Source of the DNA: Candidatus Bathyarchaeota archaeon
Lineage (GTDB): Archaea; Thermoproteota; Bathyarchaeia; TCS64
DNA: 13,024 nucleotides
Assembly: GCA_014729945.1 (NCBI GenBank)
Contig: WJJC01000056.1
Coordinates: forward strand, 1 to 13,024
Direction of reading: 5' to 3'
The position numbers and the translations under genes were made by a program. Below the pieces are notes generated by a model. That model searched no databases. It was not told where the DNA came from and saw only the letters and a program-made list of their open reading frames with translations. Positions 6,876 to 13,024 of this stretch are shown in pieces. Numbering within the stretch: the first letter of the stretch is position 1; each line of letters begins with the position of its first letter.

Positions 6876-7379
6876 CTATACCGGACGCCAGTGAATACTC
6901 TTAGAGGTCGTGTATTTTTGTTTAACTGGGAGACCCATCCCTATTCGCACTATCTCGGGAACAACCTCTTTACTGAATCGCTCAGTAGGCTGACCTAGTT
7001 CAATACCCCTGCAGTTGGGGTCCATGTACAGATAATAGCTCTTATCCCCTATCAAAACCTTCGCGTTGTCTCCGTGCTTGTAGATGGGTTTCTTATGCAT
7101 CCTGAATGGGAAAAGCCTACAAGCGGTTGGTTTCTGACCTTGAAGAGTGCATATCCATTTACCCATTAAAGGTCTCTGAAATACACAGCGCCCGTTGCCC
7201 CTATTTTTGAGATATGCCTTACCTAACCCGTACTCTAAAACACTACGGCCATACCGACTCGCTATTTTTATCATTTCATCCATCTTTAATGGCACACGAT
7301 AACCTACGCAACAATTACCACATGCTTTACATGACCAACTTGATACTTCTGTCCATGGGATCAGTGCGCTGTTCTTCAT
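6876..7379 (-). CDS. YkgJ-type cysteine-cluster protein (UPF0153-like)
   Basis: A 167-residue soluble protein with the YkgJ pattern: C17-x2-C20-x2-C23-C24 (CKACGNCC), a later C65 in GRCVF, C77 in WICTL, and C87 in the conserved ACRLFPF. An additional C123 lies in PNCRGI. These cysteines are thought to bind zinc or an iron-sulfur cluster; the biochemical role of the family is not established. The CxxCxxCC and CRxFPF parts are both intact, so it is not degraded. The ATG start sits about nine residues before the cluster helix, and a TATA-like box lies about 28 bases upstream, suggesting a leaderless transcript. It is between the small membrane protein (54 bases upstream) and the AstE-like deacylase (43 bases downstream) on the same strand, but nothing in the sequence links their functions. 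Confidence 0.88.
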   Translation of the reverse strand: MKNSALIPWTEVSSWSCKACGNCCVGYRVPLKMDEMIKIASRYGRSVLEYGLGKAYLKNRGNGRCVFQRPLMGKWICTLQGQKPTACRLFPFRMHKKPIYKHGDNAKVLIGDKSYYLYMDPNCRGIELGQPTERFSKEVVPEIVRIGMGLPVKQKYTTSKSIHWRPV

Positions 7380-7403
7380 TATTCTACAGCCTTATTCCTT
7401 GGG

Positions 7404-7411
7404 CACTTATA
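7404..7411 (-). promoter_or_regulatory. TATA-like box before the YkgJ-type gene
   Basis: On the minus strand TATAAGTG lies with its centre about 28 bases before the ATG at 7377-7379, and no Shine-Dalgarno is present. This is the arrangement of a leaderless archaeal gene. It would give the YkgJ-type and AstE-like genes their own promoter inside the minus-strand cluster. Confidence 0.4.
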
Positions 7412-7433
7412 CATCTACCGTAAATGAAAACCA

Positions 7434-7589
7434 TCATTTCTTGTTTTTCTCTATCTCTTCCATATCGTATAGAAGCCCATAGATGTCATAGTGTTGTTTG
7501 ATAAGTTTCTGAGTAAAGCGACCGAACCAGTAGAACACTCCTAGACTGAATAAGATTATAATGAAACTGAGAACATCAACCATTTCCAT
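7434..7589 (-). CDS. Small single-pass membrane protein, function unknown
   Basis: A 51-residue protein starting MEMVDVLSF with one hydrophobic helix (about residues 4-22, SFIIILFSLGVFYWF) followed by a charged amphipathic tail (TQKLIKQHYDIYGLLYDMEE). I do not recognise a family. The frame can be extended to ATG at 7665-7667, which would add 26 residues and overlap the acetyltransferase end by 34 bases. I prefer the inner ATG at 7587-7589 because the extra residues look unlike a protein start and the gene then begins 44 bases after the previous stop. M29, two residues further in, is also possible. There is no clear ribosome-binding site. It lies between the GNAT and YkgJ-type genes on the same strand. 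It could be a membrane-anchored partner of a neighbour, but this is only position. Confidence 0.55.
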   Translation of the reverse strand: MEMVDVLSFIIILFSLGVFYWFGRFTQKLIKQHYDIYGLLYDMEEIEKNKK

Positions 7590-7633
7590 CGGGTAATCAA
7601 TAACTATTATTGTTTTGCATGTAATAATGTTTG

Positions 7634-8125
7634 CTAAAAATGATCTAAGGTAGCTGCCATTACCCATGCATCCTCTCCATCGAGATAATAGCCATAATTT
7701 CTTTTTACCTTGCTGAAATCCAATTTCTCATACAGGGATATGGCTGGCTCATTACTAATACGAACCTCTAAGTATCCTTCATCACAGTTGTAATTCTCTC
7801 TCCCCCGCCTCATAGCATTAATGATAAGAGCATTACCTATGCCCCTACGACGATAATCCCCCATAACGGCGATTGATACAATGTGACATAGTCTCGCTGG
7901 GCTAAGTTTACCCTTTTTAGACCAGCCTTTTTCAATCCTGCACATTATATAGCCTTGAATCTCTTCATTAACCTCGGCTACAAGAAAAGTCTCTGGAAAC
8001 CTAGTGTATAAGTTCCTGTAGAAGTAACTGCTGTAATTCTCTGGAAGACATTTTGCATTTATATGCATAACTCTCTCCAAGTCGTCGGGTTTGAAACCCC
8101 GTATTGTAAAGCCTTGGGAACTCAA
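7634..8125 (-). CDS. GNAT N-acetyltransferase, archaeal RimI/Ard1 (protein N-terminal) type
   Basis: A 163-residue single-domain GNAT enzyme. It opens FTIRGFKPDDLERVMHIN, followed by CLPENYSSYFY, a substrate-side signature of archaeal N-terminal acetyltransferases. Later come VAEVNEEIQGYIMCRIE, HIVSIAV (beta-4), the acetyl-CoA loop YRRRGIGNAL at 91-100 (R-R-x-G-I-G), and EVRISNEPAISLYEKLDF at 120-137. This suggests transfer of acetyl from acetyl-CoA to protein alpha-amino groups, as in RimI/Ard1. The LDF replaces the usual LGF, a minor change. The start is TTG at 8123-8125; a weak AGGGA lies about nine bases upstream, and the next ATG (residue 20) would cut into the first helix of the fold. 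It diverges from the site-2 protease gene and may head the minus-strand cluster. Confidence 0.9.
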   Translation of the reverse strand: MSSQGFTIRGFKPDDLERVMHINAKCLPENYSSYFYRNLYTRFPETFLVAEVNEEIQGYIMCRIEKGWSKKGKLSPARLCHIVSIAVMGDYRRRGIGNALIINAMRRGRENYNCDEGYLEVRISNEPAISLYEKLDFSKVKRNYGYYLDGEDAWVMAATLDHF

Positions 8126-8186
8126 GCTTAGTCCCTTGAAGTTGAATCCTCTATAATTTAAAGAAATCGCATAATATATTATCGAG

Positions 8187-8195
8187 TATAAAAGT
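8187..8195 (+). promoter_or_regulatory. TATA box for the site-2 protease gene
   Basis: TATAAAAG lies about 25-28 bases before the ATG at 8216, with no Shine-Dalgarno between. This is the best-looking archaeal promoter in the window and predicts a leaderless mRNA. The opposite strand of the same 90-base gap carries an AT-rich element (CTTTAAATTATAG) that may drive the acetyltransferase. Confidence 0.55.
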
Positions 8196-8215
8196 ATCCA
8201 CTAATAGAATACATT

Positions 8216-9349
8216 ATGACGGAATCCTTCTCCTCGTGTCCTAAACAAATGGATCCAGTATACGTAGATGCTGTTGAGAGGCGTTTTAAGGTAATAAAAG
8301 CATACTGGGAGAGAACTACTCCAACCTTCATAATTGAAACAAGGGGTGAGGGGTTCAGGCAATATTTAATGAAATCAGCATTCAAAGAGCTAGCTGAAGA
8401 ATTAAGGGGAAAAGGATATTTTCCTCGTATAAGATGGATTGTTGATAGTTATCACCTCTCAATCCTTAGAAGAAAAACAGAGGTTGAGGAGAATTATCTC
8501 AGGAACAAAATACTGTTCGTAGCAACAGTATTCACTGTCATGCTGGATGGATATCTCCGTAGTAATAACCCTATACTAACCAAGGAACTCATGGAAAATA
8601 CACCAATAATCGTAAACGTATTAATATTCACTTTCTCCATTTTGGTGATATTCGCGGTGCATGAATACGGACATAGATATATTGCCTTAAAACGAGGAAT
8701 GGATGCATCACAGCCTTATTTTATACCTGCCCCACCGGGAATGGGAGGCACTCTTGGAGCTGTAATCTCGCAGCGAGAAGCTCCTGTTAACAGAGATGCC
8801 TTATTCGATCTAGGATTAAGCGGACCTATATGTGGCTTTATTGCCACAGTTTTTCTTGCTTTTCTAGGTATGAGTCTCAGCTTTGTTGTACCCATAGTAC
8901 AAGTAAATAAATGGATGATAGCGTACCCATCTATAAGATTCCAGATAATGCCCATGCCCAAAATATTAGAAATAATAGCCTCAATAATCAAACCTACTAC
9001 TCCCGATCAGGTTTTGATAATGCATCCTGTAGCCTTCGCAGCATGGGTGGGCTGCATAGTAACCTTCATCAACTTGATTCCTAGTTGGCAATTGGATGGA
9101 GGACATATTGTAAGAAGCCTTGTGGGTCGTGAATCTCATAAAATTGTCTCAATTGCAGGTGTTTTTCTCTTAATTTTATCAGGTTATGTAGTCATGGGTG
9201 TTGTGGTGGCTTTCTTTATGATGCGTCAAGGAATCGAGTCAATTGAACCACTAGATGATCTCTCACCGTTAAGCACATCGAGGAAACTAGGATTAATTCT
9301 TTATGTCTTAGTTATGCTACTGAGTTTGGTGGTGTTATTTCCCCTATAA
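8216..9349 (+). CDS. M50 site-2 protease family intramembrane metalloprotease
   Basis: A 377-residue membrane zinc protease. About 95 N-terminal residues are soluble. A helix around 97-114 follows, then the zinc motif HEYGH at 149-153 in a hydrophobic helix (H149, H153 ligands, E150 catalytic), with the conserved FIPAPPGMGGTLGAVI after it. The third ligand motif, in the NxxPxxxLDGGH style, is at 286-297 (NLIPSWQLDGGH, D294). Three more hydrophobic helices complete the protein. This layout, including the N-terminal soluble part, matches archaeal and EGY1-like S2P homologues. It should cut transmembrane segments of target proteins within the membrane; the target is unknown. There is no PDZ domain that I can see. 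Transcription is probably leaderless. Its last 49 bases overlap the 3' end of the histidine kinase gene on the other strand. Confidence 0.93.
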   Translation: MTESFSSCPKQMDPVYVDAVERRFKVIKAYWERTTPTFIIETRGEGFRQYLMKSAFKELAEELRGKGYFPRIRWIVDSYHLSILRRKTEVEENYLRNKILFVATVFTVMLDGYLRSNNPILTKELMENTPIIVNVLIFTFSILVIFAVHEYGHRYIALKRGMDASQPYFIPAPPGMGGTLGAVISQREAPVNRDALFDLGLSGPICGFIATVFLAFLGMSLSFVVPIVQVNKWMIAYPSIRFQIMPMPKILEIIASIIKPTTPDQVLIMHPVAFAAWVGCIVTFINLIPSWQLDGGHIVRSLVGRESHKIVSIAGVFLLILSGYVVMGVVVAFFMMRQGIESIEPLDDLSPLSTSRKLGLILYVLVMLLSLVVLFPL

Positions 9350-11481
9350 TCCTCATTGATTGGTATGCTGATAAGAAAGTTAGTTCCTTTTCCGGGTTCG
9401 GAATTTACTTCTATTGAACCCTTATGTGCTTCAATGGTCTGCTTAACTGAGATCAATCCAAGTCCCATGCCATTGGTTTTAGTTGTGTGGAAAGGCACAA
9501 ACAGTTTATCCACATCCTCCACACCCACTCCCGTGTCACGAATTGATACAAAAACCTTTGACGATTTTTTATCTGTTGAAATAGTTAATCTTCCACCATC
9601 TGGCATGGCATCAATGGCATTACGGAAGAGGTTGTTTAACATTCTCTGGATCTTTATTTTATCAAAATTCCCCATTAAGGGCTCAGGGTATAAATCTTTC
9701 TCAACTAGTATTTTTTTGGGTATTATCTGCTGATTTAGGGTTTGTTTGATGAGGGTATTGAGATTCAAATAATGTTTATCCAGACTAGATGGATTCTCAG
9801 TATAAACTAAGTCCTCGATTATGTTAGTCATATAATCAATACTGTTTTCGATCATAGGTGCCATCTTATCTATAGTGGAGGGGTTTTTTTCTATCAAATA
9901 TGATACGTTTCTAATCGTTTGAAGAGGTCCTCTTAGATCATGTCTAACCATATTAGCGACTCTACCCGCGCCTTCCATAATTTTGTCTATTTCGGCTTTC
10001 TGGGTATCTTTTAATGCTTTATCATCTTGGATACGGTGTATGGCTGCTGCTATATGATTTCCAAATATCTCCAAGAGCATCTGCTCATTCTCTGAAAATT
10101 TTTTCTCTGACTCTCGGAATATGCAGATTACACCAAGTTGTACATGGTTTTCCATTATAGGGATACAGAACATGGCGTTATCTGAGAAAACACAATCCCC
10201 GCCATATCCAATATTTCTTAGAAAAATTTCGAAATGAGGATAGTAACTTTTATCCAATTTAATTAACTCATTTAAGACATAATCGGTTTCTTCTATACAT
10301 TCGATGGGTCCCCAAAATTTTTTATGGGTCTCAGATTCTCCATCTAATATAAGAACCCCATTGCAGAATCCGAGACTGTTTTTTAGTACTTTAGCCGTTA
10401 TTGTACTTATATCATCATAGGACTTGGTTTTGGATATGTCTGATGCGTAAAGATGAAGTAATCGGAGCTTGTTCTCCAGTTTTACTCTATCAGTTACCTC
10501 CCTTAAGATGTAGCATGTGGTTGAAGGTTTTCCACGCCAATCTGGTACCGTGAAAATAGATAGATCATAGTTTCGTCCACCTGCAACCACCTCTGTAGGG
10601 TCATCACTTTTCCCAATAATTTCCACTTTTTCTATTAGATCATCCAGATATCTACCAACGATGGTGTCTTCAGAGATACTAAGCTCTTTATTTATCGCTA
10701 CTTTTGCGGAAGGATTAACATGAGTAATCCGCCTATTCTCATCAGTGAGGATAACTATATCCTCCATCTTACCTAGAATATTAGCGTATTCAAGAGGCAA
10801 GATATTACCTATTCTGAAATCAGAGGGTGTGAATAACACTATCCCTATGCTTAAGAAACCAAATATCATTGATGTATAATCTATGTACATATTTTTTGAG
10901 AAAAAATGATAATAAAAGCTGGATAATACCGGTAAAGATATGATCCCAATGATAAATGATAGATATCTTGTATTATTTAATGTCTGTTTCCTCAAGGAAT
11001 ATATTGTATAAATACAGCTTCCAATGATTATCATATAAGTATACAATATAAAAAAGGTGAAGCATTCACCATAGGTCTTAATGAGAGGAAGATGTGAATC
11101 TATGTGGTTTAAGGATACGCTCCTCAATATCAGCCCATGGTAATTATTCGTTAATAATAACCCCAAAAAAAATAGAGGTGCTATTGAAAAAATTACTGCT
11201 CCCTGTTTCCCGGACCATTTATTATTCCCCATATAATGAAATGTAAAAAGAGGCCAGAGATTGGTCAAAATCATGCCTATTACTTGTATTTGAGACCAGA
11301 ATAGTTTGGTGTTAAGATCTGTATAATACAATTCTAATGCATATCCATAGCTCCAAATACTCGAGCCTAGGATGATGAGAGATATTAATCGGGATCTGCG
11401 GTTTTTCCGTGTTAGAACAATGTAGATGGCAATAAAACTCGTTGTTACAGCGAGAATTATATTTACCAATACGAGTTCCAT
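9301..11481 (-). CDS. Membrane histidine kinase, 7TM-PAS-GAF-HisKA-HATPase
   Basis: A complete 726-residue sensor kinase. Residues 1-220 hold seven or so hydrophobic helices of the histidine-kinase N-terminal 7TM type (WSYGYALEL near 43-51, NLWPLFTFHYMG near 74-85). A PAS domain spans about 235-335 (EDIVILTDENRRITHVN). A GAF-like domain follows at about 340-485 (MFCIPIMENHVQLGVICIF). The phosphoacceptor is H514 in MVRHDLRGPLQ. The catalytic domain has the N box NNLFRNAIDAMPDGG around 616-630 (N621), the G1 box DTGVGV at 649-654, FVPFHTTK at 661-668, and GMGLGL at 671-676. All catalytic elements look intact. No receiver domain is attached and no response regulator is in the window. The start has a good ribosome-binding site (AGGAG, four bases spacing). 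It lies 75 bases after the LarA-like gene on the same strand, with a palindrome between. The signal sensed is unknown. Confidence 0.95.
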   Translation of the reverse strand: MELVLVNIILAVTTSFIAIYIVLTRKNRRSRLISLIILGSSIWSYGYALELYYTDLNTKLFWSQIQVIGMILTNLWPLFTFHYMGNNKWSGKQGAVIFSIAPLFFLGLLLTNNYHGLILRSVSLNHIDSHLPLIKTYGECFTFFILYTYMIIIGSCIYTIYSLRKQTLNNTRYLSFIIGIISLPVLSSFYYHFFSKNMYIDYTSMIFGFLSIGIVLFTPSDFRIGNILPLEYANILGKMEDIVILTDENRRITHVNPSAKVAINKELSISEDTIVGRYLDDLIEKVEIIGKSDDPTEVVAGGRNYDLSIFTVPDWRGKPSTTCYILREVTDRVKLENKLRLLHLYASDISKTKSYDDISTITAKVLKNSLGFCNGVLILDGESETHKKFWGPIECIEETDYVLNELIKLDKSYYPHFEIFLRNIGYGGDCVFSDNAMFCIPIMENHVQLGVICIFRESEKKFSENEQMLLEIFGNHIAAAIHRIQDDKALKDTQKAEIDKIMEGAGRVANMVRHDLRGPLQTIRNVSYLIEKNPSTIDKMAPMIENSIDYMTNIIEDLVYTENPSSLDKHYLNLNTLIKQTLNQQIIPKKILVEKDLYPEPLMGNFDKIKIQRMLNNLFRNAIDAMPDGGRLTISTDKKSSKVFVSIRDTGVGVEDVDKLFVPFHTTKTNGMGLGLISVKQTIEAHKGSIEVNSEPGKGTNFLISIPINEDYRGNNTTKLSSITKT

Positions 11482-11485
11482 GCGT

Positions 11486-11490
11486 CTCCT
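11486..11490 (-). promoter_or_regulatory. Ribosome-binding site of the histidine kinase
   Basis: On the minus strand AGGAG ends four bases before the ATG at 11479-11481. With the zinc-ribbon gene this is the clearest Shine-Dalgarno in the window. It implies that the kinase is translated from a leadered message, either its own or a read-through from the LarA-like gene. Confidence 0.65.
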
Positions 11491-11533
11491 ATCCTGCGGA
11501 ACATATGAAATTTATTTTAAAATGATTATTTAC

Positions 11534-11551
11534 CTGAAATAACTATTTCAG
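11534..11551. promoter_or_regulatory. 18-bp palindrome CTGAAATA-AC-TATTTCAG between LarA-like and kinase genes
   Basis: Two perfect 8-base arms separated by two bases, five bases after the LarA-like stop and about 50 bases before the kinase ATG. Downstream on the minus strand is an AT-rich TATA-like stretch (CATTTTAAAATAAA). It could be an operator for a dimeric repressor at the kinase promoter, or a hairpin (7 bp with a four-base loop) at the 3' end of the LarA-like message. No T-tract follows directly, which favours an operator. Confidence 0.5.
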
Positions 11552-11556
11552 ATTCA

Positions 11557-12786
11557 TTAAATTAAGATTGATTGATACCCGTGGGGGATTACAATGGTTT
11601 TTCTTCCCCGCCGAGATTGTACGGCTTTTTTATATGCATCATTTGCGGTTCTTGCTGAATCCATATCCAATGCTTCTACGAGATAATTAGGTAACGCAGA
11701 CACCAATATTATGCGGTTATTTTTTTGCACTTTTTTTAGTAGATCCAATGCATCTGCACCGTACATATATCGTCTTTTCAACTCGCTTGACTCAGAGACC
11801 CGTGAAAGATGTGTAAATGCCTCACCCCCAAGGCCTTCGACACATTGAGCTAGTAGAATGATGGTTCCATTTCTTTTAGACGCCTTTGCCCCATTGTGTA
11901 GGCTCCATATTGCCTTATAGAAACTCTTATCATAAGGAAAACCTCCTGCGCTGATAACAACGATGTCTGCGCCTCCGTCACTGGATATCTCAGGTTGATC
12001 CGCTAAGCTGTTTATCGCTTTCCCCCATGACTCTTCATAGCCTCCAGCATGAGCTGCGATAATTTTTCCTTTTTTATTTGTAACAAGGTTTACCGCGAAA
12101 TCAATACCGGTTTTAGACACGGCTTCAAGCACATCCTCTTTAATAGCATTTAATTCGATGCTTCCTGGGGATATATCAGAATCGAAATACAGTTTTCGGT
12201 ATTCACGGATCGTGTTTATAGTGGCAAGCCCTGGTACTATTGCGTTATGCGCTCCGGAGTATCCTTTTAATGGGTCTATCCGTGTTTCCCCTAATGCGAT
12301 CTTTATTTTTGATTCATGGTATCTCCGGTTTATTTCTACGGGCGTCCCATGATGAGTCTCTCCCAGAAAAGCAATATTGTCTGTATTCCTATTATGATCA
12401 TGTAAGGTTATTCCTCGTAATTCCGATGAATCTCTAATGGCATCTCTAATTATCTTTTCTTCTTTCTCGTTCTCTCCGTTCCCAAGTATAATGGTGATGC
12501 GTTCCTTGGGTACGATTAACTCAACCAGCATTTTGATGATCTGTGTTAATGCTTGAGTAACTGCTTGAGGGCTTGAATATATATCAACAGCTATGACCAC
12601 ATCTACGCCGGGTTCAACTAACTCCTCTAAGGGTTTTCCATATGGATCCATTAGAGCACTCAGTATAATTTCTATGCCAGTATTTTCTGGTTCAATTTCC
12701 CTTATATCAGCTATACCAATGAGGGATTCCATCTCTACTGATACATAAACCTCGGTTTCGCCATAAGGTAGCCAGCAATCAACCAT
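11557..12786 (-). CDS. LarA-fold (nickel-dependent lactate racemase family, DUF2088) protein lacking the cofactor residues
   Basis: A 409-residue protein with the full LarA layout: N-terminal LPYGETEV, a first domain with VDVVIAVDIYSSP near 65-77, LGETHHGTPVEINRR, the hinge region YSGAHNAIVPGLATINTI, and a second domain with ISAGGFPYDKSFYKAI and VEGLGGEAF. Length is normal for the family. LarA enzymes racemise or epimerise alpha-hydroxy acids with a nickel-pincer nucleotide. Aligned by motif to Lactobacillus LarA, the lysine that carries the cofactor (K184) is Asn, the nickel histidine (H200) is Arg, and catalytic H108 and H174 are Asn and Asp. R75 and K298 also appear replaced. So the fold is kept but canonical lactate racemase chemistry is unlikely. 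No larB, larC or larE gene is nearby. The start ATG fits the family N-terminus, without a Shine-Dalgarno. It is upstream of the kinase on the same strand. Confidence 0.85.
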   Translation of the reverse strand: MVDCWLPYGETEVYVSVEMESLIGIADIREIEPENTGIEIILSALMDPYGKPLEELVEPGVDVVIAVDIYSSPQAVTQALTQIIKMLVELIVPKERITIILGNGENEKEEKIIRDAIRDSSELRGITLHDHNRNTDNIAFLGETHHGTPVEINRRYHESKIKIALGETRIDPLKGYSGAHNAIVPGLATINTIREYRKLYFDSDISPGSIELNAIKEDVLEAVSKTGIDFAVNLVTNKKGKIIAAHAGGYEESWGKAINSLADQPEISSDGGADIVVISAGGFPYDKSFYKAIWSLHNGAKASKRNGTIILLAQCVEGLGGEAFTHLSRVSESSELKRRYMYGADALDLLKKVQKNNRIILVSALPNYLVEALDMDSARTANDAYKKAVQSRRGRKTIVIPHGYQSILI

Positions 12787-12803
12787 ACTGCTTCAATGTG
12801 TAT

Positions 12804-12838
12804 CTATGATTATTGACTTTTATCATAGTAAATATATA
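12804..12838 (-). promoter_or_regulatory. Promoter of the LarA-like gene with 7-bp inverted repeat
   Basis: On the minus strand a TATATATTT box lies at about 12830-12838. Just downstream the perfect inverted arms CTATGAT (12804-12810) and ATCATAG (12822-12828) are spaced 11 bases apart, 18 bases centre to centre. The predicted start of transcription, about 27 bases after the TATA, falls at the far arm. A dimeric repressor bound here would block the start, a common archaeal arrangement. The regulator is not in the window as far as I can tell. Confidence 0.5.
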
Positions 12839-12874
12839 GGATACATTTTTTGGAATGCGAATATCCTATTTTAG

Positions 12875-13024
12875 AAATTAACCTTCGATATTCAGAGGAA
12901 GTTTGATACTGTTGATTCTGGAAGGCATATAGCGAATTTGCTTAGAATGTTTGGGCAGGGGATGAAGGTTTCTCTTAAATTCATCTGCTTGGCTTCCGAT
13001 GATGGTATATTACCATGGATAATG
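12875..13024 (+). other. Undecided open frame(s) at the right edge
   Basis: The final bases are open on both strands. On the plus strand a 50-codon frame follows a TAG at 12872-12874 (contains FDTVDSGRHIANLLRMFGQG), with no good start codon before an internal TTG or ATG. On the minus strand a 43-residue frame enters from the edge and stops at 12892-12894 (ends AICLPESTVSNFL), which could be the C-terminus of an upstream gene. I recognise neither. Arms GAATATC (12859-12865) and GATATTC (12887-12893) form a 7-bp inverted repeat here. Only the sequence beyond the window would settle which frame is real. Confidence 0.25.

Noticed and set aside
8716..8991. 91-codon minus-strand frame inside the site-2 protease gene
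   Set aside because: Antisense shadow of the conserved protease core.
9356..9733. 125-codon plus-strand frame directly after the site-2 protease
   Set aside because: It lies antisense to the ATPase domain of the histidine kinase, whose N, G1 and G2 boxes are intact; composition of the plus frame is not protein-like.

Overview
The window looks like a piece of an uncultured archaeal chromosome. Several genes have A/T-rich TATA-like boxes about 25-30 bases before the start codon and no Shine-Dalgarno, as in leaderless archaeal transcripts. The GNAT protein reads like an archaeal RimI/Ard1, and the sensor kinase has the 7TM-PAS-GAF architecture common in archaea. Four genes appear to begin at TTG. 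I cannot name the lineage, and I see no rRNA, tRNA, CRISPR array, insertion sequence or phage gene.

Layout. The left edge holds the start of a cyclophilin gene (minus strand), then a DEAD-box RNA helicase with a C-terminal zinc ribbon, then a 55-residue stand-alone version of the same zinc ribbon. These three share a strand and suggest an RNA/protein-folding neighbourhood. A 320-base divergent promoter region follows. It leads into a plus-strand series: an EamA transporter, a CPA-type cation/proton antiporter and an M20 amidohydrolase. Facing them on the minus strand is a possible four-gene run in the order GNAT acetyltransferase, small membrane protein, YkgJ-type cysteine-cluster protein, AstE/AspA-like deacylase. 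An M50 site-2 protease diverges from that run, and its 3' end overlaps the 3' end of a membrane histidine kinase. Upstream of the kinase on the same strand lies a LarA-fold protein. The last 238 bases contain its promoter and an undecided open frame.

How the genes may work together. M20 and AstE/AspA enzymes both cleave N-acyl or amide bonds of amino acids, and they sit tail to tail beside two transporters, which fits uptake and catabolism of amino-acid derivatives. The helicase and free zinc ribbon share 17 of 30 residues over the ribbon and probably bind similar RNA. The LarA-like gene and the kinase each have a palindrome in the upstream region, so both look regulated. There is no response regulator in view.

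Most notable points: (1) the unlisted-size zinc-ribbon gene duplicating the helicase tail; (2) a LarA-family protein in which every nickel-pincer and catalytic residue I can align is replaced; (3) palindromes at 11534-11551, 12804-12828 and 1875-1919 that look like operators or leader structures.
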